From JBKBKN01 sp046294625 (lineage in GTDB: Bacteria > Bacteroidota > Bacteroidia > M30B66), in NCBI GenBank assembly GCA_046294625.1, contig JBKBKN010000024.1, forward strand, positions 1-42,959: a DNA stretch of 42,959 nucleotides, in the 5' to 3' direction. A program made the translations under genes and the position numbers. Under the pieces are notes generated by a model. It was not told where the DNA came from and did no database searches. It saw only the letters and a list, made by a program, of their open reading frames with translations. Below, in pieces: positions 35,441-42,812 of the stretch (its first letter is position 1; every line of letters begins with the position of its first letter).

Positions 35441-38400
35441 ATGCAAACAGCCATTTATAAACCTAAGAATAAAATTCGCATCGTAACCGCCGCATCCCTT
35501 TTCGACGGGCACGATGCAGCCATTAACATCATGCGCCGCATCATTCAAAACACTGGCGCAGAAGTGATTCACTTAGGTCATGACCGCTCGGTGGAAGAAG
35601 TGGTGAATTGCGCCATTCAGGAAGATGCCCAAGCCATTGCCATGACCAGTTATCAGGGCGGGCACATGGAGTATTTCAAATACATGCATGACCTGCTAAA
35701 AGAAAAAGGCGCAGGACATATCAAAATTTTTGGCGGTGGAGGCGGAACCATACTTCCTTCCGAAATTGAAGAATTGCATGCATATGGCATTGCCCGTATT
35801 TATCATCCTGACGATGGCCGGGCTATGGGCTTACAGGGTATGATCAACGATTTGATTGAAAAATGCGATTTCCCCACCGGGGTAAATCTCAATGGCGAAG
35901 TGGGTCATTTGATTGAAAAAGACTGGAAGAGCATTGCCAAGTTAATATCTGCTGCCGAAAACAATCCCGACGCGGCCGGAGCCGAAATGGACCGTGTACA
36001 TCAACTGGCCGAAAAAAGTAAATCGCCTGTATTAGGCATCACTGGTACAGGAGGGGCAGGTAAATCATCGTTGGTGGACGAATTGGTTCGTCGATTTCTG
36101 ATTGACTTTCCAGATAAGCACATCGGCGTGATTTCGGTGGACCCATCCAAACGCAAAACAGGTGGCGCCCTACTGGGCGACCGAATTCGCATGAATGCCA
36201 TACGAAATCCCCGTGTATATATGCGCTCATTGGCTACCCGCCAGAGCAATCTAGCACTGAGCAAACACGTGAAAGAAGCGGTGGCCATTCTCAAAGCAGC
36301 TCAATACGATTTAATCATTCTCGAAACATCGGGCATTGGCCAAAGCGATACCGAAATTCTCGACCACAGCGATTTGAGCCTGTATGTGATGACGCCCGAA
36401 TACGGTGCTGCCACGCAATTGGAGAAAATTGACATGCTGGACTTTGCCGATCTGATTGCCCTAAACAAATTCGATAAACGCGGCGCACTCGATGCTCTGC
36501 GCGATGTGAAAAAACAATACCAGCGCAACCACAACTTGTGGGACAGCGACCCGGAAACCATGCCGGTGTTTGGCACCATTGCTTCGCAGTTCAACGACCC
36601 GGGTATGAACAATCTATACAAATCGGTGATGGACAAGTTGGTAGAGAAAACCGGTGCTGAACTGAAATCGAACTATCAGGTGACCCGCGAAATGAGCGAA
36701 AAAATCTATGTGATTCCGCCCAATCGCACCCGTTATTTGAGCGAAATCTCCGAAAATAACCGCAGCTACAATACCTGGGTAGAAAAACAAGCCGAGGTGG
36801 CGGAAAAACTTTATGCCATTAACAAAACCATCAAAAGTTTGAATGCCGGCACTGATCCGGAATTAGTTAAGCTATTAAACGCTGAATTCGATCGCATCAA
36901 ACTTGAGCTCGACCCGAAAAACTGGAAAATCATCGAAGAATGGTCCGCTAAGCGCGAAGCTTACAAAAATGAATTTTACATTTTCAAAGTCCGTGACAAG
37001 GAAATCAAGATAAAAACCCATACTGAAAGTCTTTCACATTCTCAAATCCCTAAAGTGGTAACTCCTGCTTTTCAGAATTGGGGGGCTATTCTTCGTTGGT
37101 CATTGACAGAAAATGTTCCGGGAGAATTCCCGTATGCTGCTGGAATTTACCCTTTTAAACGCGAAGGAGAAGATCCTACAAGGATGTTTGCCGGCGAAGG
37201 TGGCCCGGAACGCACCAACCGCCGTTTTCATTATGTGAGTTTGGGAATGCCGGCTGCCCGTCTGAGTACCGCTTTCGATTCTGTTACCTTATATGGCAAT
37301 GACCCCGATTTGCGCCCCGACATTTATGGCAAAATCGGCAATTCAGGCGTGAGCATTTGTTGCTTAGACGATGCCAAAAAACTCTATTCGGGCTTCAACC
37401 TTTGTGCCCCGAGCACTTCGGTCTCTATGACCATCAACGGTCCTGCACCGATGTTGTTAGGTTTTTTCCTGAATGCCGCCATTGATCAGCAATGTGAAAT
37501 CTACATCAAGAAAAATGGACTCGAAGCTGAAGTGAATGCTAAAATCGATGCCATTTACAAGGAAAAAGGCGTGAAAAGACCCGCTTATCAAGGTCCCTTG
37601 CCCGAAGGCAACGATGGCTTGGGCTTGATGCTCCTGGGTGTGACCGGCGATCAGATTTTGCCAAAAGAAGTGTACGAAAAAATCAAGGCCGAAACGCTAA
37701 AAGTGGTTCGTGGCACCGTGCAAGCCGATATTTTAAAAGAAGACCAAGCGCAAAATACTTGTATTTTCTCTACCGAATTTGCCCTACGCATGATGGGAGA
37801 TATTCAGCAGTATTTCATCGATCATAAAGTCCGCAACTTCTACTCGGTGAGTATTTCCGGATATCACATTGCTGAAGCCGGTGCCAATCCGATTACACAG
37901 TTAGCGTTTACTTTGGCTAATGGTTTCACTTATGTGGAATATTACCTAAGTCGTGGTATGCACATCGACGATTTTGCGCCTAATCTGAGTTTCTTTTTCA
38001 GCAATGGTATAGACCCTGAATATGCCGTAATTGGCCGCGTGGCGCGCCGTATTTGGGCCAAAGCTATGAAATACAAATATGGCGCAAATGAACGCTCTCA
38101 AATGTTGAAATACCACATACAAACATCCGGTCGTTCGCTGCATGCCCAGGAAATTGATTTCAACGATATTCGCACCACCTTGCAGGCTTTGTATGCCATC
38201 TATGACAATTGCAACTCCCTGCATACCAATGCATACGACGAAGCCATTACCACACCTACGGAAGAATCTGTGCGTCGTGCCATGGCCATTCAGTTGATTA
38301 TCAACAAAGAATTGGGCTTAGCAAAAAACGAAAACCCATTGCAAGGTTCATTTATTATCGAAGAGATGACAGATTTAGTTGAAGAAGCTGTTTATGCCGA

Positions 38401-38809
38401 ATTTGATCGCATCACCGAACGCGGGGGTGTTTTGGGAGCTATGGAAACCATGTACCAACGGAGCAAAATTCAGGAAGAGTCGATGCATTATGAGATGCAG
38501 AAACATACCGGAGAATTTCCGATTATTGGAGTGAACACCTTTCTGAGCTCTAAAGGTTCACCAACAGTATTGCCGCGTGAAGTGATTCGTGCTACGGAAG
38601 AAGAAAAGCAATACCAGATTGGCATGCTGGGTGAGCTTCACAAAGCACATACTGACCAATCAACTGAGTTGATTAAAGCCATTCAGGATGCAGCTGTGCA
38701 AAACCGCAACATCTTCACTGCCCTGATGGAAGCTGTGAAATACTGCTCCCTAGGTCAAATCACTGAAGCTTTGTTTGAAGTGGGTGGGCAGTATAGAAGG
38801 AATATGTGA
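35441..38809 (+). CDS. icmF: Fused isobutyryl-CoA mutase / G-protein chaperone
   Basis: A 1122-aa B12-dependent mutase in which all parts are on one chain. Residues 10-140 are the cobalamin-binding domain with DGHDAA (His24 is the cobalt ligand) and GGGGG. Residues about 190-410 are the MeaB-like GTPase chaperone with P-loop GTGGAGKSS near 198-206 and NKFDKRGALDAL. The rest, from about 560, is the substrate barrel (GMPAARLSTAFDSVTLYG, TSVSMTINGPAP, SISGYHIAEAGANPI). IcmF interconverts isobutyryl-CoA and n-butyryl-CoA, and some members pivalyl-CoA and isovaleryl-CoA; the G domain gates cofactor loading. It needs adenosylcobalamin, so the cell must take up or make B12. Monocistronic. Confidence 0.95.
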   Translation: MQTAIYKPKNKIRIVTAASLFDGHDAAINIMRRIIQNTGAEVIHLGHDRSVEEVVNCAIQEDAQAIAMTSYQGGHMEYFKYMHDLLKEKGAGHIKIFGGGGGTILPSEIEELHAYGIARIYHPDDGRAMGLQGMINDLIEKCDFPTGVNLNGEVGHLIEKDWKSIAKLISAAENNPDAAGAEMDRVHQLAEKSKSPVLGITGTGGAGKSSLVDELVRRFLIDFPDKHIGVISVDPSKRKTGGALLGDRIRMNAIRNPRVYMRSLATRQSNLALSKHVKEAVAILKAAQYDLIILETSGIGQSDTEILDHSDLSLYVMTPEYGAATQLEKIDMLDFADLIALNKFDKRGALDALRDVKKQYQRNHNLWDSDPETMPVFGTIASQFNDPGMNNLYKSVMDKLVEKTGAELKSNYQVTREMSEKIYVIPPNRTRYLSEISENNRSYNTWVEKQAEVAEKLYAINKTIKSLNAGTDPELVKLLNAEFDRIKLELDPKNWKIIEEWSAKREAYKNEFYIFKVRDKEIKIKTHTESLSHSQIPKVVTPAFQNWGAILRWSLTENVPGEFPYAAGIYPFKREGEDPTRMFAGEGGPERTNRRFHYVSLGMPAARLSTAFDSVTLYGNDPDLRPDIYGKIGNSGVSICCLDDAKKLYSGFNLCAPSTSVSMTINGPAPMLLGFFLNAAIDQQCEIYIKKNGLEAEVNAKIDAIYKEKGVKRPAYQGPLPEGNDGLGLMLLGVTGDQILPKEVYEKIKAETLKVVRGTVQADILKEDQAQNTCIFSTEFALRMMGDIQQYFIDHKVRNFYSVSISGYHIAEAGANPITQLAFTLANGFTYVEYYLSRGMHIDDFAPNLSFFFSNGIDPEYAVIGRVARRIWAKAMKYKYGANERSQMLKYHIQTSGRSLHAQEIDFNDIRTTLQALYAIYDNCNSLHTNAYDEAITTPTEESVRRAMAIQLIINKELGLAKNENPLQGSFIIEEMTDLVEEAVYAEFDRITERGGVLGAMETMYQRSKIQEESMHYEMQKHTGEFPIIGVNTFLSSKGSPTVLPREVIRATEEEKQYQIGMLGELHKAHTDQSTELIKAIQDAAVQNRNIFTALMEAVKYCSLGQITEALFEVGGQYRRNM

Positions 38810-38871
38810 TATAGAGAATATTTTCACTACTTTTGATTAGGTTTATAAATGATGATTTATAAATTATAAAG

Positions 38872-39035
38872 ATGGTAGCCGTAATTAAAAAAACAGCATC
38901 AAAAAAGCTATCAGAGAAGCTTTGCAAAAAATTCAAAAACACAAAGGCTTTGATGAGAAGAGATATTGGGGCATTGTAAAATTGAAAGAAGATCCATCTG
39001 AAATACAAAGAAAGTTAAGAGATGGGTGGGAATAA
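38872..39035 (+). pseudogene. Antitoxin gene of a PIN-toxin pair, frameshifted at A AAA AAG
   Basis: ATG 38872 starts MVAVIKKTAS; the zero frame then goes wrong and ends at a TAA near 38980. One base back, from 38907, the sequence AIREALQKIQKHKGFD ... WGIVKLKEDPSEIQRKLRDGWE runs to TAA 39033, the expected antitoxin body. The two frames join exactly at A AAA AAG (38901-38907). A lost A in this run, or -1 slippage there, would both explain it. The toxin ATG (39022) overlaps the antitoxin end by 14 bases, as in type II toxin-antitoxin operons. Confidence 0.65.
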
Positions 39036-39396
39036 GCTCCTTCTTGATACAAATATCATTTCATATCTCCTTTCGGGAAATGAGCCTGTATTGGAAACAC
39101 TTGATGAGACAGATGTTTACATCTAATTCATTACTGAACTAGAATTGCTGGGTTTCAAAGGTCTATCAGCATCGGATAAGAAAAAGATTTCTTTAATTTT
39201 AGACGATATTAATATAGTTGATATTAATAGTAAAATCAAACAGAAAACCATCTCCATTAGAAGTGAATCAAACTTGAAATTACCCGACAGCATTATTACC
39301 GATACGGCATCCTTCTTAAATCATACGCTATTCACAGCTGATAAGGAATTTAAGAAGGTAAAAAATCTAAGCTTGTTATTTTATGAAGACAGTTGA
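39022..39396 (+). pseudogene. PIN-domain (VapC-like) toxin gene broken by TAA
   Basis: A frame of 125 codons including the stop, with TAA at 39124-39126 (codon 35). Before it: MGGNKLLLDTNIISYLLSGN, the PIN domain start with the first acidic residue in LLLDTN. After it: FITELELLGF, then DSIITDTASFLNHTLFTADKEF, with the later acidic residues. PIN toxins are RNases that cut tRNA or rRNA. The expected residue at the stop is Ser (TCA to TAA), a single-base change. A fragment could start at TTG 39145 but lacks the first catalytic Asp, so the toxin should be dead. Confidence 0.8.
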
Positions 39397-39590
39397 GATT
39401 ATTAATAGCATCTTTGAGTAGTTCAATCTGAACAGGGTGGACAGTATTGGAAGAAGTATGTAGATTTAGGTTAATAGGAAGGAAGTTTAAGTTTTAGGCT
39501 ACTTGCAAATTAGCCAATGTTCAGAGCGGCATTAAAAATGACCGCTCAACAAACATCTAAAAACATTTTCCGCTGAGCGAGAAGTAATAT
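39397..39590. other. Intergenic, one inverted repeat
   Basis: GAGCGG (39524-39529) and CCGCTC (39542-39547) form a short hairpin. No gene is seen. Confidence 0.4.
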
Positions 39591-39593
39591 GTG

Positions 39594-39893
39594 ATGAGAA
39601 ATTGTTTATCGACATTTGCTGATATTATTACAATCATTGCTGTAATCTTTGCAATTGCCGCAATCTTTGGTATAAGCGATAAATTGAGTTTCGTTAAGAG
39701 ACGAAAAGTTAATAAGATTAAATCATTAATAAAGACTAATAATGATGCCGAGTTTATCACTTTTAGATCTAATCTTAATGCACCTTGGCTAAATAGGGAT
39801 TATTTGATAATAGAGTCAAAACTTCATTGGATTGGTACAGAGCTGTTCCCTTCCCACCAGCCGACACTAAACAGCACATTTAATTTTGCCTAA
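39594..39893 (+). CDS. Small membrane protein, hypothetical
   Basis: A 99-aa ORF from ATG 39594 (GTG 39591 is also possible). One membrane helix (about residues 8-28, FADIITIIAVIFAIAAIFGIS), then a basic hydrophilic part (KLSFVKRRKVNKIKSLIK). The last 20 residues (from PSHQP) run into the C-rich intergenic element at 39850-39918, so the natural C-terminus may have been replaced. The family is not recognised. Confidence 0.4.
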   Translation: MRNCLSTFADIITIIAVIFAIAAIFGISDKLSFVKRRKVNKIKSLIKTNNDAEFITFRSNLNAPWLNRDYLIIESKLHWIGTELFPSHQPTLNSTFNFA

Positions 39894-39898
39894 ACGCA

Positions 39899-39918
39899 CC
39901 CAAGCCCACCCACCACCC
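39899..39918 (-). other. Putative G-quadruplex motif
   Basis: On the minus strand four GGG runs occur with loops of 4, 1 and 3 nt (runs at 39916-39918, 39909-39911, 39905-39907, 39899-39901), which fits the G3+N1-7 rule. It lies 40-60 bp upstream of the arsR operator. Confidence 0.5.
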
Positions 39919-39957
39919 AAGACAAATAGTTAACTGCATCTAATCATTTTCTAAAAT

Positions 39958-39981
39958 ATTGTTCGTACATTTGCGAACAAT
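39958..39981 (+). promoter_or_regulatory. ArsR-type operator wrapped around the promoter box
   Basis: ATTGTTCG and CGAACAAT form a perfect 8-bp inverted repeat around TACATTTG (39966-39973), which is itself an exact -7 promoter box. A bound repressor would cover the promoter. It lies 14 bp before the regulator ATG. Confidence 0.75.
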
Positions 39982-39994
39982 AAAACGACAAAAG

Positions 39995-40300
39995 ATGCCA
40001 AGCGTTACTAAAAACGATTATTTCACGAAAGAACAAGAGCAGACTGCAAGGTTTGCGAAAGCCTTAGGACATCCAGTTCGAATTGCTATTTTGAAATTAC
40101 TCAATTCTCAGGCGTGTTGCTATCACGGAGATATGGCAGAAGAACTTCCAATTGCCAAATCAACCCTTTCTCAACATTTGAATGAATTGAAAGACGCAGG
40201 TTTAATTCAAGGCGATATTACACCACCGTCAACAAAGTACTGTATCAACCGAGAAAATTTTACACTTGCTAAGTCGTTGCTAAACAAAGTATTTGAATAA
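39995..40300 (+). CDS. ArsR-family winged-helix repressor
   Basis: A 101-aa regulator from ATG 39995; an upstream TTG at 39959 lies inside the operator and is rejected. Typical start FAKALGHPVRIAILKLLN, then CC at Cys41-Cys42 in place of the usual metal-site CVC motif, then a recognition helix (PIAKSTLSQHLNELKDAGLI) and the wing. Family members leave DNA on binding As(III), Sb(III) or other soft metals, or on thiol oxidation; the vicinal Cys pair could bind such a ligand. It probably represses itself and the downstream cluster via the two operators. Confidence 0.9.
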   Translation: MPSVTKNDYFTKEQEQTARFAKALGHPVRIAILKLLNSQACCYHGDMAEELPIAKSTLSQHLNELKDAGLIQGDITPPSTKYCINRENFTLAKSLLNKVFE

Positions 40301-40315
40301 TTTTTTTAACATTAT

Positions 40316-40362
40316 GTTCGTAATACTACGAACTACGAATAATTGTTCGTACATTTGCGAAC
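40316..40362 (+). promoter_or_regulatory. Second promoter with two overlapping ArsR-type operators
   Basis: GTTCGTA (40316-40322) and TACGAAC (40327-40333) form one perfect palindrome. GTTCG and CGAAC surround TACATTTG (40350-40357), repeating the operator upstream of arsR with 21 identical bases (40342-40362). The redox/permease genes thus have their own regulated promoter. Confidence 0.72.
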
Positions 40363-40385
40363 TGAAACAATAAAACATCAAAAAT

Positions 40386-40619
40386 ATGACAGAGATAAAA
40401 GTATTAGGACCAGGTTGCCCAAAGTGCAAAACCACCTACAGTAATGTGCTTGAGGCACTCAAACAATCCAACATTGAAGCTAATGTTGTAAAAGTGGAAG
40501 ATATTGAAGAAATGATGAAGTATAATGTGCTCACCACGCCTGTATTGATGATTGACGAACAAATCAAAATCAAAGGCAGAGTTGCTCAGGTAAATGAAAT
40601 TATTGAACTTTTAAAATGA
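40386..40619 (+). CDS. Small thioredoxin-fold redox protein
   Basis: A 77-aa minimal thioredoxin-like protein with active-site CPKC (Cys11, Cys14) in VLGPGCPKCKT and a cis-Pro TTPVLMID. Such mini-thioredoxins (redox-active disulfide protein 2 family) frequently accompany DUF318 permeases and ArsR regulators, where they may reduce or pass on a thiol-bound substrate. Cytoplasmic. First gene behind the second operator. Confidence 0.9.
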   Translation: MTEIKVLGPGCPKCKTTYSNVLEALKQSNIEANVVKVEDIEEMMKYNVLTTPVLMIDEQIKIKGRVAQVNEIIELLK

Positions 40620-40728
40620 TTTGAAGATTTTTTGATGATATAATTTGAGAATTGACCGATTAAATCAAAACATCTTCAAATTAAAACATCTTCAAATCAA
40701 CTCATTTTCAAATCAAACAATCAAGTAT
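40620..40728. repeat. ATCTTCAAATC-type short repeats before the rhodanese gene
   Basis: One reverse copy (GATTTGAAGAT) is followed by three forward copies (ATCTTCAAATT, ATCTTCAAATC, ATTTTCAAATC). The same repeat is denser on the other side of the rhodanese gene. Confidence 0.65.
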
Positions 40729-41112
40729 ATGGAAAATCAAACTTTAGTAAAGGAAATTTGCCCAACTACCACGCAAGAATGGGTAAAAAACGGAGCATTA
40801 TTGGTTGATGTCCGTGAAAAAGACGAAGTAGCTCAATTAGCTTACGATGTGCCCAATATCATTAACATTCCGCTAAGCGAATTTGAGGAACGTTATACCG
40901 AAATTCCAAAAGACCAACCGGTAGTAATGGTCTGCAAAGGTGGAGGTAGAAGTTTAAGAGCATCTGGATTTTTAGTAAATCATGGCTATACCAATGTAGT
41001 GAATATGCAACACGGAATTGCTCGTTGGGTGCAAAAAGGCTTCCCCACCAAAGGCGATACTTCTGTGGTTACAGGTAGCGGTTCGTGTTGTAATGACTCA
41101 GGTTGTTGCTGA
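40729..41112 (+). CDS. Rhodanese-like sulfurtransferase with Cys-rich tail
   Basis: A 127-aa protein from ATG 40729; a TTG at 40645 would put repeat DNA into the protein and is rejected. Rhodanese fold with LLVDVRE and active-site loop CKGGGRS (Cys69 carries the persulfide). After the domain (ARWVQKGFPT) an extra tail holds four Cys (GSCCNDSGCC) at the very end, which could bind a soft metal or receive sulfur. Cytoplasmic. In this cluster it could supply reduced sulfur or detoxify thiol-bound arsenic; this is inference. Confidence 0.88.
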   Translation: MENQTLVKEICPTTTQEWVKNGALLVDVREKDEVAQLAYDVPNIINIPLSEFEERYTEIPKDQPVVMVCKGGGRSLRASGFLVNHGYTNVVNMQHGIARWVQKGFPTKGDTSVVTGSGSCCNDSGCC

Positions 41113-41283
41113 TTTGAAAATGTGTTGATAATATGATTTGAAGATGGGTTGATGATTTGATTTGAAGATTGAGCAATCAAGTTAATAAATATTCAAATCA
41201 TCTAATCTTCAAATCGTTTCATCTTCAAATCGTTTCATCTTCAAATTAACAAATCTTCAAATCAAATAATCTTCAAATCCACT
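41113..41283. repeat. Inverted array of 11-bp ATCTTCAAATC repeats
   Basis: Three reverse copies (GATTTGAAAAT, GATTTGAAGAT, GATTTGAAGAT) are followed by six forward copies (ATATTCAAATC, then five ATCTTCAAAT-C/T) up to the permease ATG. The two arms could fold into a long hairpin in the mRNA between the rhodanese and permease genes. Confidence 0.75.
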
Positions 41284-42258
41284 ATGTTTGATTGGATACA
41301 ACATTTCGCTGATTGGCTCATCTACTCCGTTTTTGGTTTAGGTGCAGAAACCCATTTAGGAACAGCATTGAATTTCTTTGTGTACGACACATTGAAAATT
41401 CTTATTCTGTTGTTTCTGATTGTGTTTTTAATGGGTATTGTGAACGCTTATTTGCCCATTGAAAAACTCAAAGATTTTCTGAATAGAAAAAAATTGTACG
41501 GATTAGAATATCTGTTAGCATCAACTTTCGGAGCGATTACTCCCTTCTGTTCGTGTTCTTCTGTTCCACTATTTATTGGATTTGTGCAAGGCGGAATACC
41601 TTTGGGAGTAACCTTTGCTTTTCTCATTACCTCTCCCCTAGTCAACGAGGTTGCCATTGCTATGTTTATCGGAATGTTTGGCTTGAAGGCTACACTTATT
41701 TATGCCGGTTCGGGAATTTTACTCGGAACTATTGGTGGCTGGCTTTTAGGAAAATTCAATCTCGAACCGATGCTTTCAGATTGGGTTAAGAAAATACTTG
41801 CAAACAAAATGCAACAAAGCGAATATGAAGAAGAAAAATTGACTTTTAGCCAACGATTACCTGAAATTACTCGTGGTGCTTGGGATATCGTAAAAGGTGT
41901 TGTTTTGTATGTGATAATCGGTATTGGTATTGGAGCAGCAATGCACGGTTATGTTCCCGAAAACTTTTTTGGTCAATACTTAGGTGGGGGTGAGTGGTGG
42001 ACAGTTCCGCTTGCCGTAATTGTTGCCGTACCTATGTATGCCAATGCCGCAGGAATCGTTCCAGTAATTCAAGTTTTTGTTGCCAAAGGTGTTCCACTTG
42101 GCACAGCTATCGCCTTTATGATGGCAACCGTTGGCTTATCAATACCAGAAGCCACCCTACTTAAAAAAGTAATGACAATGAAATTGATAACAATCTACTT
42201 TGGAGTGGTTACATTATTCATCATCCTTTCAGGATTCTTATTCAATATATTATTATGA
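41284..42258 (+). CDS. ArsP/DUF318-type membrane permease
   Basis: A 324-aa inner-membrane protein with about eight helices. The family motif TPFCSCSSVPLFIGF carries Cys89 and Cys91, followed by the helix-loop ITSPLVNEVAIAMF, and its second copy in the C-terminal half (YANAAGIVPVIQVFV, ATVGLSIPEA). Characterised ArsP members expel trivalent organoarsenicals using conserved cysteines; others of the DUF318 family have no known substrate. The ArsR-type regulator and the ArsF-like gene here support arsenic or a related thiol-reactive compound. A central cytoplasmic loop of about 45 charged residues (near 165-195) separates the halves. Confidence 0.88.
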   Translation: MFDWIQHFADWLIYSVFGLGAETHLGTALNFFVYDTLKILILLFLIVFLMGIVNAYLPIEKLKDFLNRKKLYGLEYLLASTFGAITPFCSCSSVPLFIGFVQGGIPLGVTFAFLITSPLVNEVAIAMFIGMFGLKATLIYAGSGILLGTIGGWLLGKFNLEPMLSDWVKKILANKMQQSEYEEEKLTFSQRLPEITRGAWDIVKGVVLYVIIGIGIGAAMHGYVPENFFGQYLGGGEWWTVPLAVIVAVPMYANAAGIVPVIQVFVAKGVPLGTAIAFMMATVGLSIPEATLLKKVMTMKLITIYFGVVTLFIILSGFLFNILL

Positions 42259-42341
42259 AATGAGCCACATAGACTATCTAAATAATTACTTAAATGCCGG
42301 ATGGCGAATTCCATCTGACCATAAAAAATTAATAACAACAG

Positions 42342-42800
42342 ATGAAAAACAAAACGGAAATATTGCTTGAACTTTGGATAGAATCCCGAACACGATTTAC
42401 GAATCAGTTAGATAATTTATCCGAAACAGATTTACAAAAGAAACTTGGCACTTCGCCCAATTCAGTTGGTTTTTTAATTCGCCATATTGGTGATGTGGAG
42501 TTGCTTTTTGCCAAAAATGTATTTGGAGACAGTTCAATAAAAGTAACGGCAAAAACAGTCATCGAAAAACGAGATACAGGCGAATGGACAGATTTGGAAG
42601 GCTTAAAAAACTATGTAGCTGAATCTTTTGAGAAACTGAAATCAATAGTGGAGAAGCAATCAGACGAAGATTGGGAAAGCACCATCACTACAAAAGAATT
42701 TGGAACAAAAACCAAAGCAGAAGCCTTTGGCAGAATTGTATCACATACGGCTTACCACGCTGGACAATTGGCAATCATCAATAAATACGGAACCATTTAA
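42342..42800 (+). CDS. DinB-like four-helix bundle protein
   Basis: A 152-aa cytoplasmic protein. The DinB/YfiT metal-binding His triad is complete: His48 (FLIRHIGDVE), His135 and His139 (SHTAYHAGQLAII). Members include bacillithiol, mycothiol or other thiol transferases and many unknowns. In an ArsR cluster with redox proteins a thiol-transfer role in detoxification is plausible but not shown. Confidence 0.88.
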   Translation: MKNKTEILLELWIESRTRFTNQLDNLSETDLQKKLGTSPNSVGFLIRHIGDVELLFAKNVFGDSSIKVTAKTVIEKRDTGEWTDLEGLKNYVAESFEKLKSIVEKQSDEDWESTITTKEFGTKTKAEAFGRIVSHTAYHAGQLAIINKYGTI

Positions 42801-42812
42801 AATTTAAATACA

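Noticed and set aside
39959..39994. TTG start 12 codons upstream for the ArsR-type regulator
   Set aside because: It lies inside the operator and before the expected transcription start; the ATG at 39995 gives the normal family length.
40645..40728. TTG start for the rhodanese gene
   Set aside because: The added residues come from the ATCTTCAAATC repeat DNA; ATG 40729 starts the conserved protein.
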